DNA from: Limonium bicolor
Lineage: Eukaryota; Streptophyta; Magnoliopsida; Caryophyllales; Plumbaginaceae
Assembly (NCBI GenBank): GCA_023374045.1
Contig: CM041778.1
Coordinates: 93,126,839-93,190,838 of the forward strand
Direction of reading: 5' to 3'
Length of the DNA: 64,000 bases
Position numbers and translations under genes: made by a program. Below, one piece after another: positions 1-12,719 of the stretch. Positions within the stretch are counted from its first letter, which is position 1, and the number at the start of each line of letters is the position of its first letter. Below the pieces are notes generated by a model. The model did no database searches, was not told the origin of the DNA, and saw only the letters and a program-made list of their open reading frames with translations.

Positions 1-1354
1 TGGAAACGATAGAATGAGTTGTTGGAGTCAATTTTACGTATTCATTTTATCTTAATTTTTACGTATCCACGAGAATTTATAAACGTTTCCACTGGTGATT
101 AGGAACATGTACACACCCTTAGCTACTATAATTGTTTTCATGACTATTTCAAAATAGATGACACCAACTGCTATATATATTTTCCTTTGACCGTCTTGTC
201 GAATAATTGAGTATATGAATATTTTCTTACATTTATTAGTTTACGGAGCTTGATTGATTAATGAACGTGAAGGTTATAAATGTATGGAAACAATAAACTG
301 ATCTGCTGGAGTCAATTTTTCGAGTTCATTATCCATTGGTTATGTATGCTCGATAACATATAACTTAAAGATTAATATTTTTATGTTCTATATTTTTTAA
401 AGCATTATACATCACATTTTCAATTTAAAAAATATAAATATTGGCTTAATGTTTGTTATGTTAGCAATTATCTAAAAATTTTATATGTTATATTATCGAT
501 AATATTTGTTTATAATTTTTATAACTAACTTTACTGTTTAACAGACCAAAATATCTTTTTTAAAAAAAGTAAAAAAATCACACATAAAAGTAAATAGATA
601 TATTATAATATAAAATTCATTATAAGATTTATATATCAAATTGTATAGATTATAGTGCTATCAATAGTATGCGAGTAGATAAAGATTGCATTAGAGTGAT
701 GTGAATCTCGGTTAATTAGTTAAATAAAAAAAAAAAGTCACTGCACAGACTTCACCTTCCTCATGTATTAAAATAATAAAATAAAAAAATTCCGTCTCCG
801 ACGGAAAATTAGGGTCCGTCACCAAATCCATTCCCACCAATAATGTAGTAACAAACATGGCCATTCCATTGAGAACAAAGAATATTACAATCGATACCAT
901 CACGAAGATAAAAATGTAGCAAAGCAAAAGGGAACAAACCCATATTTGATAACTGTAAATTTTATGTCACAAGCTGCAAAGTTGAGATTAAAAATTCTCC
1001 CAAATAAAAAACCAGGGATAGTTACCAAACCACTAAACCCAGATGAACACAACCTCTCTCGGTTAACCACTCCTGGGAACACTTCTCTTCCCTTTTTTGC
1101 GAAAACCTTTCAACATTACCAAAACGATTAAGTTAAAAGAAGACATTCCCAATTGTTATCACAACAGACAATCCGTCCTTTTCCCAGGACACGAGAAACA
1201 AAAAAGTACTAAAGTTTTCCATCATTCACTCACTGTCAACAGATTATGTCAAATATCCTCTTATTGTGCTCACTTCCTCCACCACTATAGGGTCAAAAGA
1301 ATCGATCTTTGACCCCCATCAATGAGCAAACCTCAGTTTGAGGGTTTGTTTGCC
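1..1354. other. 3' flank of the proton-pump gene, no gene seen
   Basis: This AT-rich stretch holds no supportable gene. A diverged direct repeat of about 45 bp lies at 1-47 and 285-330, both copies containing TGGAGTCAATTTT. The part nearest 1354 is the presumed 3' UTR of the minus-strand H+-ATPase gene. Confidence 0.6.
1260..1265 (-). terminator. Possible poly(A) signal of the H+-ATPase gene
   Basis: Minus-strand AATAAG lies about 90 nt past the stop codon at 1355. Plant poly(A) signals are loose, so this is only a candidate. Confidence 0.25.
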
Positions 1355-4300
1355 TTAGACGGTGTAGTTTTGTTGGATGGTGTCAATGTCAAGTCCCTTT
1401 AGCTTGACAACAGACTCAACATGTCCCTTGAGGGTATGGAGCTCTCGGAGTCTGGCGACCTCAGCTCTCCTCTTGGCCTGCTCAGCGATCTCGTTGAGTT
1501 CCCTGTAACTTCCCTGATCGGGGAAGAGGGTCTTTGAGGACTCTGGTGGGTGTAGACCGTGGAGCGTCCTCTGTGCAAGAGCCCATTGAGCCTCCCTCTC
1601 CTCTTTTCCGTAGTCCTTCTTGGTTGTAAATGCGGTCTGCGTGGTATCACCAATGAAAAGATGTCGGAAGATTAAACAACTTGCCACGGGTGAGGGATGA
1701 TCATCTTAAAATGTAATATCAGTCGAGCTACTAATGAGTTTCTATGGGTAGAGCGACGCATTACCTTGCTATCAAACAGGTTTTGCCAGGCCTTTCCACT
1801 TTGGACATAGCGAACTGCAAACTTGATAAAGTCCAGTGGGAAGTAGGTGACGATACTGTAAAGCCAGACGACGCCAGCCCATCCCCATCCCATTCCCTTT
1901 ATCCTTGCGAATCCCCAGTTTGCATAGACAGCAATAAGGGTGGCAATCTAGAGAAACAGAAAGAAAAAAGAAAAGAAAAAAAGTGTCATCAGTTTATTGT
2001 AGAAGTATATGTTAATGGAGTCTGTGAATATCATGATGGGCTCTTTCTTTCATACAGAATACTTCTGCTTATGAACAAACAGAGAAGTTACAGCTTCTTA
2101 CAAGCTGGGCAATTAAGAAAGCGGTGAGCAAGAGCATCCCAGGGCGCTCAAGGAAGGAAAAGCTTCGAGAACGGGTCACAAAGATGAGGGCTTGGCTGAT
2201 GATACTGACTTGTAGGTATAAAGCAGCCATCAATTCATGCTCGCTATTTCTAATGGAACGTACACCGAATTTGTCCTGCCAATGCCAAACAGACATGTCA
2301 GATTCAGTCTCGCCCTAGGGTCGATCAATAAAGGGAACAAAATTGGGAATAGGGAGGGTAAACTTAAAAGACAACTTTACCGGAAAGAAGTCAGTTTTGT
2401 GGGCGGCCCAGAAGAAGATAATGGACATCAAAGCCAAATACCCTCCAAGAACAATACCGGTCCCAAAGATTTCCTTCAGCTTCCAGCTGTCAGGGATAGG
2501 AGATGGCTTGACACGATCCTTTGAGATGGTCATGATTGTACCTATAGTATTGCACATAGGCATGCGCGAAATTGGTACAGGTATATCCATGACAATATTA
2601 AGTGATCAAAATCAAAATCCGGAGAGAAAATAGATATAACCATACCATCATTGAGGATAGCGATGATAAGAACCATGAATGGAGCGAAGTCGAATTTCCA
2701 TATCAACGCAATGAACATAAAACCAAACTGAAACAGAGAGGGAGATCATGACGTTAAATTAAGCACTTGAGAAGCGGATATCTATCTTCCCTCAAATATT
2801 ATACTAGGATATACCACTAGTCAGTAGTTTAACTTACAACTATACGAATGGTAATGGAGACTGCATAGATCTGCACAAGGCAAAAAGACGAAGAAATAAG
2901 GTTAAAAGAGGAGGCTGAATAATTCTACGTATGGAATTTCTTTTTTCTTCGAATATCATATAGATCGAGAAATAGAGTGGATAAACTAACAGTGTAGTTC
3001 TTCATTCTCTGGAAAATAGCTCTGCTTGTAAGCACTGCACTGATGATAACACTAAGCCCAGGCTCTGTCAAAACTATATCAGAGGCGCCTCTTGCAGCAT
3101 CAGTAGCATCATCCACGGCAATACCAATATCTGCCTTCTTTAGAGCAGGAGCGTCATTCACACCATCTCCGGTCATTCCAACAATGTGCTTCTTCTCTTG
3201 CAACTTCTTCACAATCTCATACTTGTGCTCTATTTAGAGAGAATAATAAATCAACCCCATTTTTGTTAAAGACTGACAAAGCAGAGATTTCACCCCAAAA
3301 AAAAAAAAATCATCGGCTGGGTTCTGAGATCATGCAAGTACCTGGGAAGACTCCAGCAAATCCGTCAGCTTTCTCAATGAGTTCATCGACAGGGAGAGAA
3401 CCAATTTCCTCCTTGTTATTGCCGAGCAATGCAGAAGAAGGGTACATGTTTGTTCCCATTCCAAGTCTTCTACCAGTTTCCTTCCAATTGCAAGCTGATC
3501 ACCTATTCAACGAAGCCACGGACAAGTGAACCATTTCAATTGTCAATTCACCCTTAGAGCTAGTATAATATTTTAAGTTATGCAGTGGATTGTTTCATTT
3601 GACATACCAGTGATCATCTTGACGTTCACACCAAGGTTAAGAGCTTTACGGATGGTCTCTGCACTATCGTGCCTGGGAGGATCAAAGAGTGGGAGCAAAC
3701 CAACAAATTGCCAGGGTCCACCAGGGCTTTCCTTGGTCTTCTCAGGAACTTCCTGAGGGGTTGAAATGGAGAAAAAGGGGGTAAGAAAGCATGATTTTGA
3801 GAAAAGAACAGAGAGCAGTTAGCGATTTCATCATAGATCCCTGTGCACAGACCTGTCTGCCAACACCCAATGATCTGAGACCACGTTCAGCATACTTCTC
3901 AATAACAGCATGCACCTTATTTCTAACATCTTGACTGCAGTTGCACAGGTCTAGAATCTGTTTCCAAGGACAGTCGCAAGAAATACAGAACTAATCATTA
4001 GTATCGCTCGGAATATATAACATCACATTGAATATATCAACATGCATCGTTGAGTCTTCACCTGCTCGGGTGCACCCTTGCTAACTCTGTGCCAGTTGCC
4101 ATCAGAATCTATGTAGGTCAAAGCAGTTCGCTTGTCCACAGGATTAAATGGAAGGAAATGCACCTCCCTGATCCCAGCTCTCGCCTACATATGAAATATA
4201 GGAGTCAAATTAAAACTTGTCCATTCCACATCCAAAACATGAGATGAAAGTACGTATTGAGTCATATATAGTTCCAGACATCCTAATTTCCTTACCTCCT

Positions 4301-7300
4301 TTGGGTCGGCAAGCATTCCAACCATGCAAGTGTCAATGGCATCTTGGTTCTCAACCCTAGATGCCCTTGCGGCCATAAGGAGCACATGGTCCTTGTCAAC
4401 ACCCTTACAGAACACTTCAATCAGATTCTTATCGACACTCAACTTGTTCAGCGTCAAAGTTCCAGTCTTATCACTGCAAAGCACGTCCATTCCAGCCATC
4501 TCCTCAATTGCAGTCATCCTCTTGGTGATGGCACCTTGTTGAGACAACCTGTGAGATCCGATAGCCATGGTAACAGACAACACCGTGGGCATAGCGATTG
4601 GGATACCACCAATCAAGAGAACCAACAGGTTTTCAATCCCAACTCTGTAAGGTCGGTGTTGGATAGGATACATAACAATGATCTCGGCAACCATACCCAC
4701 AGCGATGGAGACAATACAGAAGTTTCCAATGGCAGTAAGGACTTTCTGGAAGTGCCCCACTTGGTTGGTGCTGTCAACAAGGTGAGCTGCCTTGCCAAAG
4801 AAAGTGTGGACACCGGTTGCTATCACAATGGCCTCGAGCTCACCCTGTTTACAGGTTGAACCTGAGTATACCTCATCCCCTGGATTCTTGGTCACTGGTA
4901 GCGACTCTCCTGTCAAAGCAGATTGGTCAATTTTTAAGGGATCACCCTCAAGAAGACGAGCATCAGCTGGGACGATATCACCAAGCTTTACGCTGATGAT
5001 GTCTCCAGGAACCAGGATTGAAGCTTCTTGCTCGCTCCACTTTCCATCTCGTAGCACCTAGTCAAGACCAAAGCAAACACACAGTTCATGTAAACTAGAG
5101 TTTCCATCATCTAAGAACGAAGCTGTGTAGACTATAATGGTATACCAGGAACAGATTAAACTTATGCGGAAGCTGTGTCCTTTTTAAGCATAAGTTACCT
5201 TGGTTTTAGGGGCCAGACCAGCCATAAGAGCAGCAGCAGCATTTCCAGCATTGTTTTCTTCAATGAAACTGATAGTTGAGTTGATAACTAACAAGCAAAC
5301 AATACCAACAAAGTCAGGCCAATCTGGGGGTTTCCCACCGCCGTTGGCAAGAGCAATGGCCATGATAGCTGCGGCTTCCATGACCCATGACAGTGGATTC
5401 CACATGAACCCAAGAAACTTGAGAAGTTTGCTTTCCTATTCAATCAAAACAGTGCGAAAATTAGATAACATACCAACATAAATGGAGGTAGAATTAAGAT
5501 AATATAAAGTAAAGAAGTTGAATAATCCATAATAAACGATGATGTTTCTGGTATTAGATATTTTTGAAACCTTCTTTTCTTCGAGCTTGTTGGGGCCAAA
5601 GATTGTGAGCCTGTTGGCTCCTTCGTCTGAGCTCAAACCCTCCCTGGTACATTTCAGCTGCTCGAAGACTTCTTCGATGGGGATGTTTTCCTGCGTATAG
5701 GAATGGTCCGTTGTGCTAAAGTGAGTCGATATTCATTCGTGGCAGAGTTGAAAAAAGCACCTTAATGGCAATATTTCACATAACAATGTTCAAGGCAGCA
5801 ATGATCAAGTATGTAAGCGGGTGCTATTTAAGCATATTCGTGGTCCCTCAAACAGAATCTCTCAAGATGACAATTCAACTCCCTTTAATTTTGTAGAAGG
5901 AAGATTCTGTCATCACCGTTCCAATTTAAAAAGCCTTAACTAATGGATAAAAGTACCTTCAATATTAACTAAAAAAAAGGGGACAGAAGCGAAAGGGAAA
6001 CCGATCGTATTGACTCGGAGGACAATTGAGCTGGTAACTAGAGTACAAGAAAGGAACATGTGACCAAGCCAGAAAATCCGTTGGGTGGTGGTTGTGAACG
6101 AACAAAAGGTTGAAATTTTTTTCACGGAAGAGCCTGCAGTGAGATGCAGCAGAGCACATGGACAGATTGTCCAAAAGTTAAAACTAAAAAGGGAAATCTC
6201 CCTAACCACCCATGCGATTCTCGCCTGTAAAACACGCGCTCCTGTAACATCTATTGAATGCAAGTCTTGGACGTTGCGATCCCCAAGACAATTCTGTTCA
6301 ACGCTTACCCGTTCTTTTAAAAAAAAGTAATAATAAAGGATAATGTCGGGATTATGTGGAGTAGGTGTCTATCTAAACAAAACGTGAGCAGGGACAGTGA
6401 AAATTAATTAGGGCGCAGATAAACGAGGCGCGTTAACTGGTCCAATCCCCCACTCCTTCCCACTTCCGCCATAAAAGCTCATCGTGGAGAGAGAGTACCA
6501 CTTGTCTTCCTTCTTTTTTCTGTTGTTTGTCCCCGCTCTACCACTAATGAGATCTGAATATATATGAATGTGATGGGATGCCATGAGCGAGTTCCAGCCC
6601 CACCCCCACAACCGGTGGAGGTGGGCGGTGTGCTAAGACTATACTATTAGATTCAGCTTTCGAGGCTACAAAGACCTCCATTATTGTGTCTTATTAGCTA
6701 GATGGGGAACCGATCTATGAACAAGTTGTAGATGTGGAGGAAAATGAATCAAATAAAGTAACCAACAGTTATTGATTTGTTGTCAAGAAGAAAATTTAAT
6801 ACTACCAATTGTTGAACGAAAGAGTTGAAAAAATAAAAACTTAATCTATTAAGTATGAGATGTATCTTTCCCTTGACCAAAGAAAATATCTGAAAACGAA
6901 GTATGAAATTAATCTCCGAGATTTTATGCTCAGGTACAGCCCGTTTTCACACGGAAGCAAGAGAGCCGTCCAATAACCAAATACATCTAGTTAAGACTAA
7001 TCATCTTTGGCTTTGTGTTGGTTTAGATCAATTTAACATGCCAATTCACTTCAACCAAAAAATAAAATCATGAGTAAACATGCGTAATTTTTCAATCAAA
7101 TCACGGAAAGTGCCAAATAGGTGCCACGTTTTCCGGAAAAAATAAAAAACAAACTAGATTTATAAATTCAACCGTTTACACAGAACATCTATTTAATATG
7201 TTCAAACTTTTTTTTTACCAGAGAGCATCACAAAGATGCGATTTTTTTACCTTCCGTTGCACATGACAAGCAGAGATCTGAATTTAAAGTTTAGGATTAT

Positions 7301-7822
7301 TATAGTATTAGTTTGAATTTCCTCTGTCCCATAAATATCTCAACCCGATTTGACTTCCCAGGAGAAATGAAGAAGAAGAACTGAAATATAAGATGCGAAA
7401 GGGGGAAAACCAAAAGAAAAAGGTTGGACTAACATGCAATTTTACCTAAAAGAGATCATCCTAGAAAAACTTGAAACCGAAACAAACATAATCGAAATCA
7501 GGCATCGATACAGATCGAGTAGAATTTCGATATCATAATCGAAACAATATCTTTTTCAGTTTCCAGGGAAATCGAAAATCATACAGATCCAAATTGACTA
7601 CTGCAGTTAGCTGCTTAGTAAGCAGCCGAAAATTACTAAAGCATTACACAATTTCAACCATGGAGCGGAGGCAAACAAGTTGAAGAAAAGTGCTCAATTT
7701 AAATCAAGATTTGAAGTTGAAGCCACATAGAGAGACAGAAAGTGCCGAAATAACGGAAAGAAATTTTACCAGATCGACGGCTCATTCTTAATATCATCCA
7801 GATTGAGCGACTTGCCCGCCAT
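1355..7822 (-). CDS. Plasma-membrane H+-ATPase (P3A type, AHA/PMA family), 15 exons
   Basis: The product pumps protons out of the cell using ATP and energises the plasma membrane. Exons, 5' to 3': 7770-7822, 5571-5690, 5199-5435, 4296-5057, 4062-4184, 3853-3957, 3608-3752, 3342-3502, 2991-3229, 2838-2870, 2646-2727, 2381-2541, 2102-2275, 1765-1947, 1355-1636. All 14 introns are GT-AG. Visible motifs, numbered with the two missing bases restored: TGES near residue 186 (actuator), DKTGT near 333 (phosphorylated Asp), KGAPEQ near 427 (nucleotide domain), GDGVNDAP near 590 (hinge), ILNDG near 687 (membrane Asp of this family), and C-terminal YTV at 951-953, the penultimate-Thr 14-3-3 site. The start at 7822 is the only ATG with family-like N-terminal sequence (KNE followed by the split [12 protein letters not shown] block). 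Exon lengths sum to 2860 nt, not a multiple of three: exon 1 lacks one base before the VDL codons, and exon 8 is 161 nt where 162 is needed. The gene may be intact with consensus errors, or a recent pseudogene. Family assignment is certain; functionality is not. Confidence 0.95.
5691..7769 (-). other. Long first intron of the H+-ATPase gene
   Basis: The intron is 2079 nt, AT-rich, with donor GTAAAA at 7769 and acceptor ACGCAG at 5691. A short first exon followed by a long intron is common in this family. No nested gene or clear transposon was recognised. A second in-frame-restoring acceptor (TTTAG) ends at 5716; see findings. Confidence 0.75.
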
Positions 7823-8051
7823 GGCTGCTCTGACGGTGAGACAGAGTTGACGATCTCACCAGAACACTGCTCAGGCAGAGAACCGATTAGTGACAAAACA
7901 GCGCAATGCGTGGAACTAGTTCTATCAATCAATCCCTAACCAAGAAAGGAAATGAAAAGGGAGCGAAAGGAAGAAACAATCGAAGGAAGGAAAGAGGAGG
8001 AATTGTTCTGCTCTATTTTTTTTGTTTGTAGCTCTCACTGCTTTCTTCCTC

Positions 8052-8137
8052 TTTTTATACTCCACAGAAAAGTGACCCAAACCTGCTGCCTGACTGTGGT
8101 GCTGTCCCTCTTCTCCTGCCCCGCCCCCTGATTTATA
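8052..8137 (-). promoter_or_regulatory. Core promoter of the H+-ATPase gene (two TATA-like boxes)
   Basis: Two minus-strand TATA-like motifs lie upstream of the ATG at 7822: TATAAAAAG at 8051-8059 and TATAAAT at 8131-8137. Either would place transcription start about 30 nt further 3', giving a 5' UTR of roughly 200-280 nt. No experimental start is available. Confidence 0.5.
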
Positions 8138-8178
8138 CGACTTCTCAGCCCCAGTATCTCTCACACTCTCTCCACTAG

Positions 8179-8199
8179 CTCTCTCTCTCTCTCTCTCTC
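8179..8199. repeat. (CT)n/(GA)n microsatellite upstream of the H+-ATPase promoter
   Basis: An uninterrupted CT run of about 10 units reads as GA on the gene's strand, about 45 nt upstream of the distal TATA box. GA repeats in plant promoters can bind BBR/BPC proteins; that role is inference. Confidence 0.7.
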
Positions 8200-9144
8200 G
8201 TTTCTCCTACGTTCACCGCTTAGGAAAATTATTCTTTGCTTTAAATAATATTTGTCACTTTCGATTTATTTATGGTTAGTACTTAGTAATTGCAAGCTTA
8301 AATTTTTTTTTAGGAAAGTAGATTGTTTGTAAAAAGAAAAAGTTTAAGCTTTTATATGAGGTAGCGTACGGTTATGAGCTTCCGTTTAATTTGTTATCAA
8401 TGGAAATTGTAAACTCATTTATCATATTATTTTACTACTATTAATCACTGTGCTAATAACTGCAGAAAATGTGACAGGAAAAGAAAATTTTCACGGTTTC
8501 TTCATTTTACGGTTATGAGCTTCCGTTTAATTATATTATCCCTTCTTGGTGATGGCCCAAGAAACAGACGGGGGACGAACCGGGGTAGACTTTTTCTTCA
8601 TTTTTCTTCTCGGGAGTTCCAACCAGAAAGAAACGGCTTGGCTTTGAACTTCTTTCACGCCGTCCCAGATCATCTTTCTCCCCCTGCAATGCATCCTACT
8701 GTATTATTCATTCATTTCTGTGTTAATTTTTTATATATTATTAGGGGACCCACTTCTCTGTTTTGCAGTGTGGCAGCAAATATTACTTGTCAACATGGCC
8801 AATCATGCATGATTTTTTGAAAAATATATTCGCCTCTTGGCCCTGAAGTACCATTTCAATGCTGACTCTTGTGACCCTCGTGCAGTTCATCTTTACTCTA
8901 ATTACCTGACACCACCTAAAGGACATTAGTTTTTATACATACTAGTATTATTCAAAAAGTATTAATAAATTTATATTGTTCACGATAGATTTTAAAAATT
9001 GTGCTATTCATATATTTAGTTAAGGATTAATGAATTTACAATCGGATAATTGGATTAATTGAAATTCAAAATGCTTAAAAATTGAATTCGGTTATTTTAG
9101 TTAAAAATTAAATTATTTAAGTTAAGACTTAAATTGAATTAACT
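8200..9144. other. Intergenic, no gene; 24-bp direct repeat
   Basis: No supported coding sequence. An exact 24-bp direct repeat occurs at 8368-8391 and 8509-8532 (begins ACGGTTATGAGC). The rest is AT-rich. Confidence 0.6.
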
Positions 9145-9149
9145 GTTAT

Positions 9150-9479
9150 TCTCAGATCTTGACAGACAGGGAGAGATCGAGAAGAGAATTCTTGAAGAAG
9201 GAAAACAGAACTGGTATATTGAGAAAGAGAAGAAGATGCAATTGCATTCTATCTCTGTGTATGTCGTACAGAGTAGTAGTGTGTGTCTAATGAGAAACCT
9301 AGATTAGTCTACCTTCTATACTGCTTGACCGGCTCAACGGTCAACTAAGGAAGAAACAATAAAAGACCGGGTTCAGTTATGCAATGTGTAGTGAACCGGT
9401 AAGCTATTACAACAAAGATGTTCCTAGATACATGACTAGAAACGTACAGAAGAGTAATTGGACTAACATATTCCTAATA
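9150..9479 (-). repeat. Copia-1 3' LTR
   Basis: This 330-bp copy matches 12720-13048. The first about 230 bp (plus-strand order) are identical; differences cluster near 9380-9470. Confidence 0.9.
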
Positions 9480-9649
9480 CCCCCTCCCCCCTTAAAAATG
9501 CATTCTGCACTTGTGAAGATTGGTTTTTGTTCCTTTGTTGTCTTCAGCCTGCATCAACATGTTCCTGCAAACCCATAGGAGCAAACAGTCTATGATAGTC
9601 TTTACCTGTTAGAGTCTTTGTCATGACGGCTGCCAACTGCAGTTTGCTA

Positions 9650-11260
9650 GGATATGTCGAACCTGAATCAAACCCTCTTGTATTTTCTCACGCACAAAGT
9701 GACAATCAAGCTCGATGTGCTTTGTGCGTTCGTGAGAAACATGGTTCTTAGCTATGTGAACAACAACAAGGTTATCACAATGTAAGGAATAGGGTAATGT
9801 TTTCTAAACCTACCTCACTTAACAACCGACTGAGCCAACTTAACTCACTTGTGACCTGTCTCATTGCTCTATATTCTGCTTCTGTAGAAGACAATGAGAC
9901 AGACACTGCTTTTTGGATTTCCAACTTAGAGGACATCCTCCAAGTATAATATAATAGTCGGATATAGATTTCCTTGTGATTGGGCATGAAGCCCAATCTC
10001 AATCACAAAAGGCTATCAGGTCAAAATCATTTTTCTGGTTAAAAAATATTCCAAACCCTGCAGTGCCATTTATGTATAACAAGGTGTGGTAGGCTGCTTT
10101 AAGATGTTCTGTTGTGGAGACTGTAGAAATTGACTAAGATACTGGACCGCATAAGATATATCTGGTCTAGTATGGTGAGAAAATTCATTTTTCCAACGAG
10201 ACACCTATAGACAATTGGGTTGTCAAGTTTAGTTCCTGAATCTTTGTATAGTTTCAGGTTTATGGGTAAAGGTGAAACAGAGGATCCGATTTTATCCATT
10301 CAAATTCTTTCAGTATTTGCTTTGTATATTTCTATGGGACATTATCATTCCCTCTTTGGTTTGAAAAAACTCCATTCCTAGGAAATAATTTAGTCTTCCC
10401 AAGTCCTTTATCTTGAATTCTTTGTCTAGTTGATTTTCAGAAACTTTATTTCCTTGTTATTGTTTCCAATAACAAGGATATCATCAACATAGATACCAAG
10501 AAGGGTGATGTTGTTTCTGTTTCTTTTATAAATAAGGAGTAATCATTCTTTGAGTGATAAATCCTAGAATTTTAGGAAGTTTACAAGTCTCTCATACACA
10601 ATTGGCGAGAGGCTTGCTTTAATCCATAAATGGATTTGTGGAGTTTGCATACTTGTTTTCTCCTTGTACTGTAAGACCTTCCGGTATTTTCATGTACACA
10701 TCTTCATGGAGATCCCATGAAGAAATGCATTGTTAACATCCAGTGGTCTAGTGTCCATCCCTTTTTTATTGCTATAATAATTAAAGCCCGAATTGTTGTG
10801 TGTTTTACAACAGGTGAAAAAGTTTCTTCATAATCAAGGCCTTGTTTTTTGTGTGAAACCCTGACCACTAGTCTAGCCTTGAATCTTTCAAGGTTCCCAT
10901 CAGCCTTTAGTTTTGTTTATAAACCCATTTGCAGCTGGTTGGGCATTTACCTTTTGGAAGATCCACTATAGACCATGTGTTATTTAACCTAAGTGCCTCA
11001 AATTCATCTTTCATGGCCTTGATCCATCTTGGGTCCTTGCTGGCCATGTTGAAATTTGAGGGTTCTTCTAGACTATCTAGTTGATCAAGAAAAGTGTTGG
11101 CACTTTGATTTAGAGAGCAAAAGAGGATAGTTTGTTTTGGTATGTGGTCTGTGAGACTATTTATGGAGAAATGTGTGAAATTAATTGGATTTTCTTGATC
11201 AAGTCTAGCTGCTAGAATGGTGGAGAAGAGGTTATTTTGCTTTGAACTGTTGAGCATATG
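9650..11260 (-). pseudogene. Copia-1 reverse transcriptase/RNase H remnant
   Basis: The minus strand reads a Copia pol tail in several frames. Pre-RT/RT start is at 10907-11257 (DPRWIKAMKDEFEAL and TWSIVDLPKGK). The RT end is at 10099-10299 (YRCLVGKMNFLT), and RNase H is at about 9680-10002 (SLSSTEAEYRAM, then TKHIELDCHFVREK). Frameshifts and stops separate these blocks, so no functional polymerase is encoded. Order and motifs are typical of Ty1/copia. Confidence 0.85.
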
Positions 11261-11639
11261 TAGTCATTGTACTTTGAAGGGAAAGTGTGAGTCCTAGTAG
11301 ATCTTCTCAGGTTAGTGGTTTCAGATTGTGACTCTCTTGGGTTTCAGTTTGTTGTTGTTGTTCCTGTTATGTATTATCATGGTCTGTTTCTAGAATATCC
11401 TGATTTGTTTCTATGTTATTTTTGATGGAATGTTCAACATTTTGGAAATCATCTTCAGCATTGAAAAATCATTTGAGCTTAAGCATGGTAGGAAATTTAT
11501 TCTTAGTTCAGAGTCACCTGAAAAATTACCAAAGGAGTTGTTGTTGTCCATCCCCTTCTGTTGTTGTTGCAGGTAATTGACGAGTTGATTTAGCTGCCCT
11601 GTGCTCATGCTTGTACTGGTGATTCCTTGCTTTCCTCTT

Positions 11640-12687
11640 CTCTTGAAGAGTTGGTTCTTCTTTCCTCCTCAACTACTGAACCCACACGCACCTCTTTAGA
11701 TCGTCTGTCTTCATCGTTAGGAAACCCATTTAGCCACCAACAAGCTTCACGGAGATGTCCTATTTTTCCATAATTTGAGCATTTCGGTGGGTCTTTCTTG
11801 TTGGTACTCCCGAATTTTGGTTATGGTTTCTTGGTTGCGCCTTTAGGGTTTGTCGTTCCGAAATTCGCCCTTTGTTTCTGATTGTAAAACCACTGTTGTT
11901 TCCTCCCTTCGTAATTAGGGCAACGGTTTTACCTTCTTCCTCCTTTTCATCTGTCGCAGTTCTTTGTTGTTCTTCTTGTAGTACTAAGGAGAAAATTTCT
12001 TCCAGGGGCGGCATTTCCTTCATAGCGAGAATTTGGCCCCGCAGTTGGAGATAAGATCTGTTGAGACCCATGAGAAAATGTATGGTCTCCTCATCCTCTC
12101 TCGTTTTCTTTGTAAATCCTTCAACTTGCATGAAGAACAACAGTTACAAACTTTGACAGGAAGGGCTAACTCATACTCTGCCCAGATCTCCTTCAGCCGC
12201 ATGAAATATTCCATGACGTTCTCTTCCCCTTGTTTCAAAGATGAGATTTGCATCTTGACATTATGCAGTGTAGCGAGATTCTTCGTTTCATAACTCCGAC
12301 ATAGCCATCCCCAAATTTCTTTCGGATCATCACAGTGGGCTACACTACGCGCTATGCTTGGTGATAGGGAGGTAATTAACTAGGAGGAGACTAGGGAGTT
12401 TACCCGTTCCCAGGCTGTGACTCTGACGGGATCTTCTTCACTTGGGGCCTTGATTGTTCCGTCGACGAAACGACTTTATTCTTCACTCTTAGAGCTCTTA
12501 TCATCCCCCATTTCCAAGAAATGAATCCTTCGTCGGTAAATCTTGTCGTCAGCAGTTGTCCCGGTTGTTCGGTACGGTGAACATACAGGGGGTCATTTGT
12601 GTCGATCGTGGGATTAGGGTTTGTACTGCTCTTGGCTTCATTCTTCCCTTTGTTCTCCTGATCCATTTCGATCTCTTCTCCGCTCAT
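11640..12687 (-). pseudogene. Copia-1 gag remnant
   Basis: An ATG at 12687 starts a Copia gag N-terminus with DPLYVH and PGQLLTTRF motifs. Later gag blocks continue in other frames at 12020-12253 and 11760-12140 (GLNRSYLQLRGQIL). A zinc-knuckle-like segment at about 11740-11790 has its second Cys replaced by Tyr. The sequence then runs almost directly into pre-RT sequence, so PR and IN were deleted. Confidence 0.8.
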
Positions 12688-12719
12688 ATTGTCGTAGATC
12701 TGTTATTGCTCTGATACCA

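Noticed and set aside
4344..4859. 171-codon open frame antisense to exon 4 of the H+-ATPase
   Set aside because: It is the complementary-strand shadow of a conserved coding exon.
8515..8820. 101-codon plus-strand open frame upstream of the proton-pump gene
   Set aside because: No recognisable domain, no promoter or splice context; composition looks like chance.
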